From Chlorella sorokiniana (Eukaryota; Chlorophyta; Trebouxiophyceae; Chlorellales; Chlorellaceae), in the NCBI GenBank assembly GCA_025917655.1, contig CP084614.1, positions 2,480,001 through 2,544,000 of the forward strand: a stretch of DNA of 64,000 nucleotides, read 5' to 3'. A program made the translations under genes and the position numbers. The notes under the pieces are model-generated. The model saw only the letters and a program-made list of their open reading frames with translations. It was not told the DNA's origin and ran no database searches. Shown here piece by piece: positions 10,973 through 21,100 of this stretch (its first letter is position 1; every line of letters starts with the position of its first letter).

Positions 10973-12953
10973 TCATGCGCCGCACTGCGCCAGCAGCTGT
11001 CCGCTCGGCGTGCCGCACCGCTGCCGGCCGTGCGTGTCCCACCAGCGGCCGGAGAGGCTTGCCACATGGCTGCTGAGCTGCGACAGCCCAGCCTTGCCGC
11101 GCGGCCTGCCACCGCCGCCGCTTCCGCTCACGCCTGCCGGCGCACGGCCGCCCCGTCCCCCTTCCAACATCTCGGGCTGGCCCACCGCCACCGCCGCGCC
11201 GCCCATGTCCCCTTCCAACATCTCAGGATTCCCCACCGCCACTGCTGCGCCGCCCATGCCCCCTTCCAGCATCTCGGGGTGGCCCACCGCCACCGCCGCG
11301 CCGCGCTGCCCCCTTCCAACATGTCAGGATGGCCCACCGCCACCGCCGCGCCGCGCTTGCCCCCTTCCAGCATCTCGGGATGGCCCGCCGCCACCGCCGC
11401 TGCCCGTGCCGCCGCCGCCTCTGCCTCCGCCGCGCCAGGCTGGCAGCTGCACGCCGAGTCGGGCCGGCCGCGGGGCCAGCACACCAGCTCCACCCGCGGG
11501 ATGGTCAGGTGGGCGTAGCCCATGTCCGTACGCACCTCCTGCGCCATCCGCTGCTGCGCCCGGAGCCCAAAGACCTGCCGGGGGGGCAGTAGGGCGGTGT
11601 CAAAAGATCGCACGCACCACCACGTGGCAGCACTGCTGGCTCCTGCACCGCCTTCCATTGTTGTGGACAGAAGAAGGAAGAGGGGGTGCAGACGGTGTGT
11701 GGCCCAGCGCAACTGGCAGGGCCAAGCAGGCGCGGAGAGGCGGCGGCTGGGTGGCGGCGGCGGCGGCGCTCACCCCTCCACCGCGGGCAGGGAGTAAGCG
11801 ATGGACCAGTGCAGGCGTGCCTCGGTCTGGGGCGACACCTGGTACAGCCGCTTGTTGCGGTACTCGCCGCGCGGCAGGTCCCACTTGGTGGCCAGCCTGG
11901 CAGGGGGACGGCGGCGCCACGTCAGCAGGCGCAGCAGGCAACATGCCGGGAGGCGCGGGGGCGGCAAGCGCCACAGACCGCGCGGCAGCCCAGCGCGCGG
12001 GCTGCGCAGGCTTGGCAGGCACGGCGGCTGCGGGCCGCTGAGGGCCCTGCGGCTTGCAACCGCACTGCGGCGGCGAGCCGTGTCGCCACCGCTCGGACGG
12101 CAGTCAGGCCGCGGATCTGGAGGCCACAGCCCGCCGCAGGTCCCCACCCTGCTCCGCCCCCTTTGAGCGGCCACAGCTGCCACTTTCTTCCCCACCCAGC
12201 AAGCCCACCGATAGGAGAAGTCGAACGTTTTCGTGAAGGGGTTTGCGTGGCCCGAGGCGTCCAGCGTGAAGAACCAGAAGCGCAGCTTGCGCGACCGCAG
12301 GGTGACCATGCCGCTGCTGTCGATGCGCAGCCGGCGCCACACCTGGCTCTGGTTGGTGGGCTTGATCTGGGGGGCAAGGGTAAGGGAGCACCTCGGCGAA
12401 AGCAGCATGGCGGCTGCCCAGCGTGGCGCGGGGCGGGACGGCTGGACGGGAGGTGGCAGAAGCTGGGCTGTGTGCCAGGCAGCAGCTCTGTTCTCACCAC
12501 CAGTGCTGCAACGTTGCGCCCGACAGCAGTGATGCGCGTGAGGTCTGCACCTGTGATAACCGGGCCAGCTCTGCGGGCAGCAGGGGAGCGACAGCGTTGC
12601 GGTGGTGGCGGGCCCGGCGCAGGCACCAAGCGATGACCATCCGTGCGCATGCTCGGCTGAACTTGCAGCGGTATTGCAGATTGAGGCCAATTGGCCGACT
12701 GTGCTCACTTGAAGCGAAGCTTGAACGTGCATTCTGGCTGGTGCTCAATCGTGAAGCGCTCCAGGATTTCTGCTAGAGTGGATCGATCCGAAACCTCAGA
12801 GCCATAGTCCGAGTGATCCGAAAACTCGCTGCCCTCCGAGCCGCTCCGCAACTCCATCTTGCGGGCCACAACCACCGCCTCAAGGTGCCAAGCTTGATCA
12901 GATTCGCTCAGCGGAAGTTTCAGCAGCTGTACACGCAACGGCTGCCCGGGCAA
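10973..12953 (-). CDS. Unrecognised gene with conserved-looking core and 17-residue C-terminal repeats
   Basis: The start exon (from 12953) reads MPGQPLRVQLLKLPLSESDQ, then an acidic Ser stretch EFSDHSDYGSEVSDRS and TLAEILERFTIEHQPECTF. Later exons include IKPTNQSQVWRRLRIDSSG, LRFWFFTLDASGHANPFTKT, FDFSYR (about 12368-12213), then LATKWDLPRGEYRNKRLYQV and EARLHWSIAYSLPAVEG (about 11897-11770), then RTDMGYAHLTIPRVELVCWP (about 11530). The splice sites are good. The C-terminus enters a Pro/Gly-rich array of VGHPEMLEGG units. I do not recognise the family. The aromatic core looks like folded, conserved protein, not noise. One frame slip occurs inside the repeat array. Confidence 0.5.
11156..11400. 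repeat. 51-bp minisatellite, about five units, in coding DNA
   Basis: Five imperfect copies of a 51-bp unit. Read on the minus strand, each encodes a 17-residue unit built on VGHPEMLEGGMGG. Variants include VGNPEMLEGD and VGQPEMLEGG. Unit length is a multiple of three, as expected for a repeat tolerated in a protein. Confidence 0.75.
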
Positions 12954-13771
12954 TGAAGCGATGGAGAGCAGGCAGACACAGCACGCAGCGCGAGGCTGCC
13001 GCCGTCATCCACCACCTCCAGTTCGCCACAAGGTCTCCATAGATTCTGACAGACATCAATATCCATCTGCAAGAATCAAAACCATTGTGTTAGCGAGTGC
13101 TGCTGAACATAATCGCAGCGCCACGGTGGCATGCGGAGGAACACGAGCCACACACAGCCCATGTGTAGCCCAAACTGAAGCAGCACAGAGATTGCGCGAG
13201 CGATTCTACCAGCGCTCCGTACATCTGAGCGAAAGCGTGCAAGAAGCCTGTTCCATTACGAGCACTTTGCCTGAACATCTGGCTGGGCAGGCCTGTTAGA
13301 GGCGGGCGCTTTGCGCGGAACCAGTCAACAAGCCCTCAAGAGCAGACGTCATGTAGCAGGGAGCACTATATCAAACTTTGTCTGCTTCTTGCAACATGTA
13401 AGCAGGCTGCTACACAGGCTTGCCCCCAACTGGCACACCACTCGACGTTGTGCCCGTCCAGCGGAGGGCGGGAGGCGACATGCCAGTTTATGGCCTGATA
13501 TGGCCCGGTCGGTCGCGTATACAACTTCGAAGTAGTTTACAAGGATCTTGCAGGGCTACAGACACCCACTGCCCCTGCAAGGGCCTGGCCGTCGTCCAGC
13601 TGGAGGAGAGAGGAATGACGAGAGTGGCGGCCCTGCCAAGAAGGCCCCCGTTGGGAGCGTTCAATCATGCCCATATCCTACTTTCGATAAAATACGCACA
13701 GGGTGAACCAGAGCGTTGGGCTGTTCCTGGGGAGGCAGACGTAGTGGCGCCAGCCGCTGGAGGGGCTCGCC
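12954..13771. other. Divergent intergenic region
   Basis: About 820 bp between a minus-strand and a plus-strand start, with lower GC than the genes. It presumably holds both promoters. I see no gene or clear element. Confidence 0.4.
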
Positions 13772-16102
13772 ATGGAGGATGACGAGCTCCCTGCGGCTCT
13801 AGAAGAGACTGCTGAGCCGCAGACGGTTTCCCAGGCTGTGGCTGCAACGGCGGGTGAGGCCTACGTGCGGGCGGGTGATTGGCAGTGGCAAAGCCGCTTG
13901 CGGTGGCAGCGACCTGCTGTGCGACGCGATTCCTCACTTCATGATGCAGCCGTCGCTCAGAATCCGCGGGCTCCCCGCCGTTGGCCTGGCCGTGCACCCC
14001 AACTTCGTCGGGGCCGCCAGTTGCTGCGTAGCCGACCGAGCCTGTCCCGTGTGGCTTCTTTCCCTGCTCCTCTCCTCCTTGCTCTCCCTTCTTGCGGGGT
14101 GTACAACAGCACCAGGCAAATGTGCATATTTCTCCAAGGCTGGCGCGATGCTCCTGCAGGCAACTCGTCGGGCAAGCGCAAGCCCGGGCGCCCGGCCTTG
14201 CACCATGGCTGCCAGGTCTGTGGCGGGGCCCTCGACCACTTGAAGCTCTTCCATCAGGTGAGATCCCCCGCCCACACACGCTTGTTTGAGCCGCACCCCT
14301 TGCCTGGTGCAGCAGCCGACAGGTGGCCGCCGTGTCGGGCGCCCCCGTCCGGCACACGGCTTTCCCCCGGCCAGGGCTGCCCCTTGCAGGCGGCTGCCTG
14401 TTGTGGCCCCCACCCCACCCCACCCACCTCTCAAACACGCGCCCTGTGTCGCAGCGGTACCACATCTGCATGGATTGCATGGCTCTGGAGAAGATTGTGG
14501 TGAAGGGTGTGGACTCCAGGTTCTGCCAGCAGGTGCGCGGCTGTGTCCAATTGCTGTGTCCAATTGCAATCGCAGCCAAATGGCTGCCAGCCAGCAGGGC
14601 TTTACGCCAAGCTCAGCCTGCCCTCCCGCCTCGCCCAGGCTCCCCCTGCCCAGCCTCCAGCCCTTTCCCCAGTTGTTACGCTACCCGCCGGCGCAGTGCG
14701 GTCGCTTCCACGAGCTGGAAGCGTTTGCCGCGGGCATGCGGTCGTGCCGAAGGCAGCTGGCAAAGCACGCTGAGCGGCGGCGCCGAGCGCGGGAGCTGGC
14801 AGCGATGGCGGCAGGGAAGGACGCGCGGCGGCGCCACGTGCAGGCACAGGGCAGCGGGGGCGCAGGGCATGCTGCGGCCGAGGCCTCCCAAGGTGGGGGG
14901 CTGGCGCTGCGCCGGCACGCTGGAACCTGTGCTGCTCCAGCTGCCCCCGCGGGTGTCGCCTCCTTTCACCCCCAGCCCACCTGCTGCCTGGAGGCTCATC
15001 AGAGGCAGGCGCTTGACCCTGTGTCTGCAGACGCGCTTGCCGGCGCCGCGGTGGAGTTGCAGCCCGAGGCCAAGCGCAGCCGTGGGCAGGAGGAAGGGAT
15101 GGGGAGGCGCCGCAGCCACGGGTGTCCTTGGACACACTGCTGGGCCACAGCCACCTGCCGCCCCTGCCCTGGCGCCTGCCCGATGCCGGCAGCGGCAGCG
15201 CCGGCAGCACCGCCCACCTCGCCCACGCCAGCGGGGACACCGGCGGCTTGCAGGCTTTGGTGGCGGCGGCGGAGGAGGAACACGAGGGCAGCGAGGCGGC
15301 GCGCGGCCATCCCAAGCTGCTGCCAGCGGCGGCAAGCAGCGCGCTCCCGCCGCTGCAGCTGCCGCAGGCCGGCGCCCACGCCTCCTTGCGCTTGGGGGCG
15401 GCGGCCGCCTGGCGGCCAGCCTGCCACCGCCAGCTTCAACTGGCGGCCTGCACGGTGCTGGGCTGCCGGCAGAGCCCCCACCCCCGCCTGGACCCGCACA
15501 GCCGCTGCTGGTGCGATCCCACAACGTCGTCCCGCAGCACAGCACTCAAATCCCCTACACGTCGCCACCTGGGCCGTCGCCACCGCAGCAGCAGCAGCAG
15601 CAGCCGTGGCCTGTGGGCGAGCAGAAGCTGGTGGACTTGGCAGGGGTGCTGTCGGCTCTCGGCGGCATGCCGGCAGGGGGTCAGGCCGTACAAGGCACCG
15701 CAACGCAGCAGGCCGTGCCCCAGGGGTCGCAGCAGCTTGCTGCGCTTGCGGCTGCCCTGTCGCAGGCAGCGAGCGAACACCAGCGGCGGCAGCAGGCCGA
15801 GCAGCAGCAGCAGCAGCAGCAGCAGTTGATGGCGGCGCTGGCAGCGCTCGTGCCGGCGCCCGCCCCCGCCGCCCCCAGCAGCAGCAGCCCTGCAACAGCT
15901 TTTGCAGCGGCTGGGGCAGCCTAGTGCCCCAACCGGGCCAGCACCCTCGGCGCCTCCCCTCGGGCAGCCATTGGCGGCGGCTCTCCCCACTCTTGCTGTG
16001 CCCACGCAGCAAGCACAGGGCAGTGCTGACCTGACAGCAGCGCTGTTCCAGTCGGCTGTGGGGGAGCTGCTGCTCAGCATCCTCGACAACCAGCAGCGCT
16101 GA
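13772..16102 (+). CDS. SBP-box (squamosa promoter-binding) transcription factor
   Basis: MEDDELPAALEETAEPQTVS begins exon 1. The SBP domain is split over three exons: RPALHHGCQVCGGALDHLKL (from 14159), RYHICMDCMALEKIVVKGVD with RFCQQ (from 14456), and CGRFHELEAFAAGM followed by RSCRRQLAKHAERRRR (from 14698). The second zinc site (CQQC, FH, SCR) and the basic nuclear signal are standard. The first site is unusual: C-x2-C replaces C-x4-C, and the later ligand is C-x2-C, as in SPL7, in place of C-x2-H. SBP factors bind GTAC cores in the nucleus; algal CRR1 and plant SPL7 control copper response. No ankyrin repeats are seen here. The long C-terminus is Gln/Ala/Pro-rich and low complexity. It passes through several frames in GC-rich runs and ends near 16102 with ADLTAALFQSAVGELLLSIL. 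Confidence 0.8.
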
Positions 16103-16603
16103 TGCCGCTGTTCATAGCTGTGCGCAACACCAGCCCTTCTGCAGTGGTCGGCCTGCCTCCCAGCGAACGGGACCAGGCTCGCCCGTCGCTCTGCCCGTCG
16201 CATCCCACAACTCGCCTTGCTTTGCACTGATACATCCTTGAGCGCTGCTTCTTGCGCGCCGAATTCCTTCCATCGATTTTTTTGACTGACTGCCATTGTT
16301 GGCGCCAACAATCAAGGGCCGATGCTTGTGGGAGCCCCGACCAGCAGAGCATGTGACGCCCGCCCTGGACGATCTTCTTGTCCACAAACTCGATACCATG
16401 AACATTCATGCGTGTAATCAGCTCAGGCAACCAGAGCTGGATCTCCTTGTCTTGCTTGGTGCCGCCGGCGGGCGGTCACTGCAGGGTGACCCTATGGCAG
16501 GGCTGCCTACGAAGCGCCCGCCTGCTGCCTGCCAGAGAAAGCTTCAACGCGGCATATTCCCCCGAACTGAAGGATTCATAGGGGGCTGGCGTCATATAGC
16601 GTT
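16103..16603. other. Intergenic between SBP gene and glucan phosphatase
   Basis: No coding evidence. A TGTAA occurs near 16407 but is about 300 bp from the SBP stop. Confidence 0.35.
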
Positions 16604-17845
16604 ATGGCCGGCCCTAGCCAACGCCCTCTCTGCGAGCTGCCTGGCATACCCACGCATTCTATTCAAGTGTGCAGTAGTGTAATAGGCGATGCGCGCCTGC
16701 CTCCGAGCTGCTCCCGCTGCACGTGTGCTGGCGACTCGCGCTCTGCCCCCGCACGCCCCTCAGCAGCCCGTCTCAAGGTCATGGCAGCCACTGGTGAGCC
16801 ACAGTGGGGCAATGGCAGATCGCAACATGGGTCGTAGTTGTCCTGCTGCGTGATGCAAGCTGCCGCCACATGCTGCAGGTGCCAGCACGGAAGCCACGAT
16901 CAACTTTGACCGCGTGACGCCGAGAGTGATCGTGGGCAGCTGCCTTCGCAATGCAGCAGACGCAGAAAAGTGCGCAATGGTCACCGCCATGCTGCCGCAG
17001 CATGGCTGCGTGCCGGTGCAGTTTGTCGTCGGCGCTGCGTTCTGCTGCTGCTGCCCCGCGCCCCCCCCGCCCCCTCCCTGCATGTGCGGCTGCGTGAGCC
17101 GCTCTCTGCCCAAAACCGCCACTCCACCCGCTGACACTGCAACCATGGTACTGCTGCCCTTCCTCAGGGCGAAGGAAGGCGGCGCGGCAGCCGTCTTCTC
17201 CCTTCAGGATTCCACCGACCTGGCTGCTCAGAAGATTGACGCCGACGCCGTGTCGGCCGCGTGCGGCGCTGCGGGCGTGAAGCACGTGCGCTTCCCCACC
17301 AGCGACGCAGGTGGGGCGAGGCCGCGCTGCAGCGTGTTCTGTAGGCGGGGGCAGCTGGCAGTCCTGCAGGGGCCCTGCAGTGCTTTGCCCGAGGGGACAG
17401 GAGCGATGCCCACCCTGCTGAAAGCGGTTTGCTGGTTGAAGGCTTGCACACACACGCACACACGCGGCCTGGGAGATTGTCCACTCTCTTCCTCACACCC
17501 TGCGCTGCTCCCTGCAGACGAGTCCGAGCTGCGGCAGCGCCTGCCCGCCGCGGTGGCCGCCTTTGCCGCCGAGGTGGAGGCCGCGGCGCCCGGCGGCGCG
17601 GTGTATGTGCACTGCAACGGCGGCCGCGGACGCGCGCCCACCATCGCCGTCGCATACCTCTTCTGGCTGGGGGGCTGGCGCTGGAGGAGGCGGTTGCGGC
17701 GATGACCGCCGCCCGTAAATCTCAGCCCAAGCTGGGCGTCATCGCCGGCGCAACGGCAGACCTGCTGGGCGTGCCCGGAGAGCGGCAAGAGCTGAGCGGG
17801 GAGGAGCGGGAGGCGGTCGCGGCTGCGCTGCGCAGCCTGGCGTGA
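16604..17845 (+). CDS. Plastid dual-specificity (glucan) phosphatase, LSF2/SEX4-like
   Basis: Four exons can be read. The first runs from an ATG at 16604 (or 16780) with a transit-like leader to MAATG. The next reads ASTEATINFDRVTPRVIVGS and CLRNAADAEK. The third reads AKEGGAAAVFSLQDSTDLAA and GVKHVRFPTSDA. The last holds the catalytic loop VYVHCNGGRGRAPTIAVAY, with signature HC-x5-R. The nucleophile is the Cys and the phosphate-binding residue is the Arg. The tail LGVIAGATADLLG matches the RGATYDL region of LSF2. These enzymes dephosphorylate starch glucan during breakdown. No carbohydrate-binding module is present, so LSF2 is closer than SEX4. The frame slips once at a run of six G (about 17669-17675); seven would restore LGGLALEEAV. 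The stop is at 17843-17845. Confidence 0.78.
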
Positions 17846-18104
17846 CCCGCGCCGTGTGGCACATACCATGTCCTGCCGCTTGCAAGCATCAGCGGTACCG
17901 CTTGCGGCCGTGCCTTGTGATGCCTCTGTTACAGGCAGCTGTTGAGCTGATGCCAACATGAGTGTTTTGCATTGACTCGCACTTGGTCAGTAGTAACAAA
18001 GGCAGGGCAGGCGCAGAGGGTCGTTTCAAGCAGCGCCATGCAGCCTGCGTGGCGCTTGGCGCTGCTGGCCTAGGCCTCTGCCGCGCACGCGCCGCACCGC
18101 CACT

Positions 18105-21100
18105 TCACGCCACCTGGGTGGCGTTGGCGCGCGGCGGCCGCATGGCGATGACCTTGACGAACCCGTCGGGAAGCTGCAGGCCCTGCTGCTGGCAGGCCTG
18201 CTGCGCATCCTCCACAGCAGAAATGTCCTGCAGGGCGCAACCGGGGTGGGCCAGAAGTGGGTGGCTGTGCCGTGACCAAGGCACCAGACTGTCGTCGAGC
18301 AGCCACCGCACAACGCATGAGGCACGCGCTGCGCTTGGCCAGCGGCCCAGCAGCCCAGAAGCAGCCGGCCTGCAGGCACCGCTGGCCCCGCTCTGCCGCT
18401 GGCTGCTTCTGCGGGCGTGAGCGGGCCCCAGCGCGGCTCGCCTGTGGAGTGAGGAAGATGAACTGCAGCTCCGCGTTCTCCCGCGCAAAGGCAAACAGGT
18501 TCTGCATGGCCACCCGCCGGTTGATGGCATCCATGAACTGCGAGCGCGGGAGGGGGATGAATCGGGGATTTCAGCAAACAACTCGGGGTGGGGTGGATTG
18601 CCACACACAATGCGAGAGGGGGCAGCTCGGGGTGGAATGCATGTGGGGTGTGGTGTGGCAATGGGCGGAAAGCGGGCTTTGTTATCCACTCTTTTTACCA
18701 CCCTTTCAACCACCCATACCCACAACCTCCTCACAACCTCTCAACTGCTCAGTGACCCATTCACCCCCACACCCACACACACACACACCCACACACCCAC
18801 ACACCCACACACACACCACCCACCACGTCGAACTCGTCCATGGCGCGAAAGGGCATCTCAGTGTGGCCCCCAGCGCCAGCGTGAAGGCCACGGTGGTGTA
18901 GGAGCGCTCGCCGCCAGAAAGCTGCGTGCGGGGGCGCGGGGCGGCGGTGGTGGTGGTGCGCATGCATGAGCGAGGGCTTTGAAACCAAAGGTCAGCATGG
19001 AAAGAGGTGCGCGGAGACTGTCTGGTGCAAAGGAGCACAGAAGGGCGAGCCGGGCCCCGGGGGCCCTGGCGGCGGACGCCCAGCCATGGAGGTTTGCAGC
19101 GGCTGCACGGAGGCAGGCAGGCAGCCGGTGGCAGCAGCACCAAGGGGCTTGCCTGCTTGAGGTCCTTGACGGCGCCGCCCTCCCTGCTGCCCTTGCTGCC
19201 AATCTGCACCTTCAGCTGCAGCGACTTTGCCCTGCGGTCCAGCTTGATGACGCCCTGCCGGGCGAGGAGTGTGAATAAGTATGTGTGTGTGTCTTGAGTG
19301 GTGTGTGTGTGTGTGTCTTGCAGTGCATGTGTGTTTTTGTGTCTTGGAGGGTGGTGGTGGTGTGTGGTGGTTTGTGTGGTGCGGGGGGGGCGCGCCAGGT
19401 AGGCGCGAAGCCACGCAGCCTGCAGGGCTCACCGAGTGGCCCTTCTTCCACATGTAGCTGCGGAACTTGGTGTTCACGAGCTGCTCCAGCCGGTGGTCCA
19501 GCTGTGGGTGGTGGGTTGGGCGGGTGGGGGTGGGTGGAAAGGGTGGGGAGGGGAAGGGAGGGGGTGGAAAGGGTGGGTGGACAGGGTTGGTATGGGTGGT
19601 GTGGTGTGGGGTGGGGCGAGGGAGGGGGTACATGCTGCAGACATGTGCCTTCAGGTTACGCAGCACAGCATACAAGGGTGATTGAAGCTGAAGAGGTTGC
19701 AAGGCGGCAGCGGCTGATACAAGCAGCCTCACCTCTGACAGCTTGCTGATGCGCAGGCTCAGTGCATCGTCTATGGCCTACGAGGTGATGGGGATGTGAA
19801 GTTGCGAGGTGTGGGATGCGTGCATGCACCTTGATGGGTGCGTGCTGGCGCAGGAGGCGCAGTCTGCGGCGGCACCAGTGTTGGCGGCACCGAGCAGTTG
19901 GCTGCATCCCCGCCTTGCGCCCAGCAAAGAAACGCAGCAAAGAGTACCCCCCAGCGCCCACCCCACCCCCACCCCACCCTATCCATGTCAGTCACAAAAC
20001 GCCTGTCATCATTCCCAGCACGAACACGCACCTCGAAGATGCCGATGGCCTCGCGCGCGCGGCGCCCGTCCCGCGCCATGCGCGCTGTGCTGGCCGCGTG
20101 CCGCTCCTGCAGCTCGGCCAGCGACCCGCCGGCGGCGCGCTCGTGCTCCCCGATCTTCTTCTCCAGGGCCCGCACCTTCTTCAGCAGCATCTGCAAGGGG
20201 TGGGTGGGGGTGGGGGTGGGGTGATGGGCTGCAGGGGAGTGCTGTTATTTGCAGCAGTGGAGGTGGAGGTGGGCATGGGACAAGCGCGGGAGGCACGTCA
20301 CCGTGCCTTAGGAGAGACCAGCTGCTTTCAGCCCCGCATCCGGGCAGCACGGCACCCCGACACACCAAAAGAACAGACAGGCAGTGGTCGCTGGCCAGTT
20401 TATTTACTACGTAAATTGAGAAATGGAGAAACTGCATTCCCCGATTGCATCCTACCTCAGCCGACAGCAGCAGCGCCAGCTCATCGTCACGCATCTGCCG
20501 CTTGGCTAGCAGCCGCGCCTCCACCGCCGCGCGCGCCTCCGCCGCCACCTCGCGCGAACACAGCTGCAGGGCGGCAGCATCGCACGGCTCAAGCAATCGA
20601 AGCGCAGCCGCTGTGTGTGTGTGTGTGTGTGTGTGTTTGGGCTTGACCTTTGGCACCGGTTGTGCCTGAAGCCGGGCCCCCTTCCCGCGCCCCAGCCCAC
20701 AGCGGCGGCCGCCAGAGGATGTTCCATCCTCCATCATCATGAAGGTCCCTGGCTGGCTGCAGTGCCGCACAGCACAGGCCCATCCCCCACCTGCTCCGCC
20801 CCTTCCTCCATCTCCGCCAGCTCATCGCACAGCTGCCCAGCAGTCGCCGCCAGCTGCCCCCGCTTGCCGCGCTGCTCCTCCGCAAATTCGACCGCCCGGC
20901 GCAGCCGCTCCTCCGCCGCCGCCAGCTGCTGCAGCTCCTCATGGTATGTGGCCAGGAAGGCGCTGTTCTCCTCGTTCAAGCGCCGGATCGCCCCGCTGCG
21001 CAGCCAACACGCAGGGGAGCAGGGGGCGCGAGGGTTACATGCAGGGATGAGGGAGCGCAGGCGGGGCGGGGTTCCTGCACATACACGCACGTGCATGGCC

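Noticed and set aside
11156-11400. CRISPR-like array
   Set aside because: Units are contiguous 51-bp coding repeats with no unique spacers, in a eukaryotic gene.
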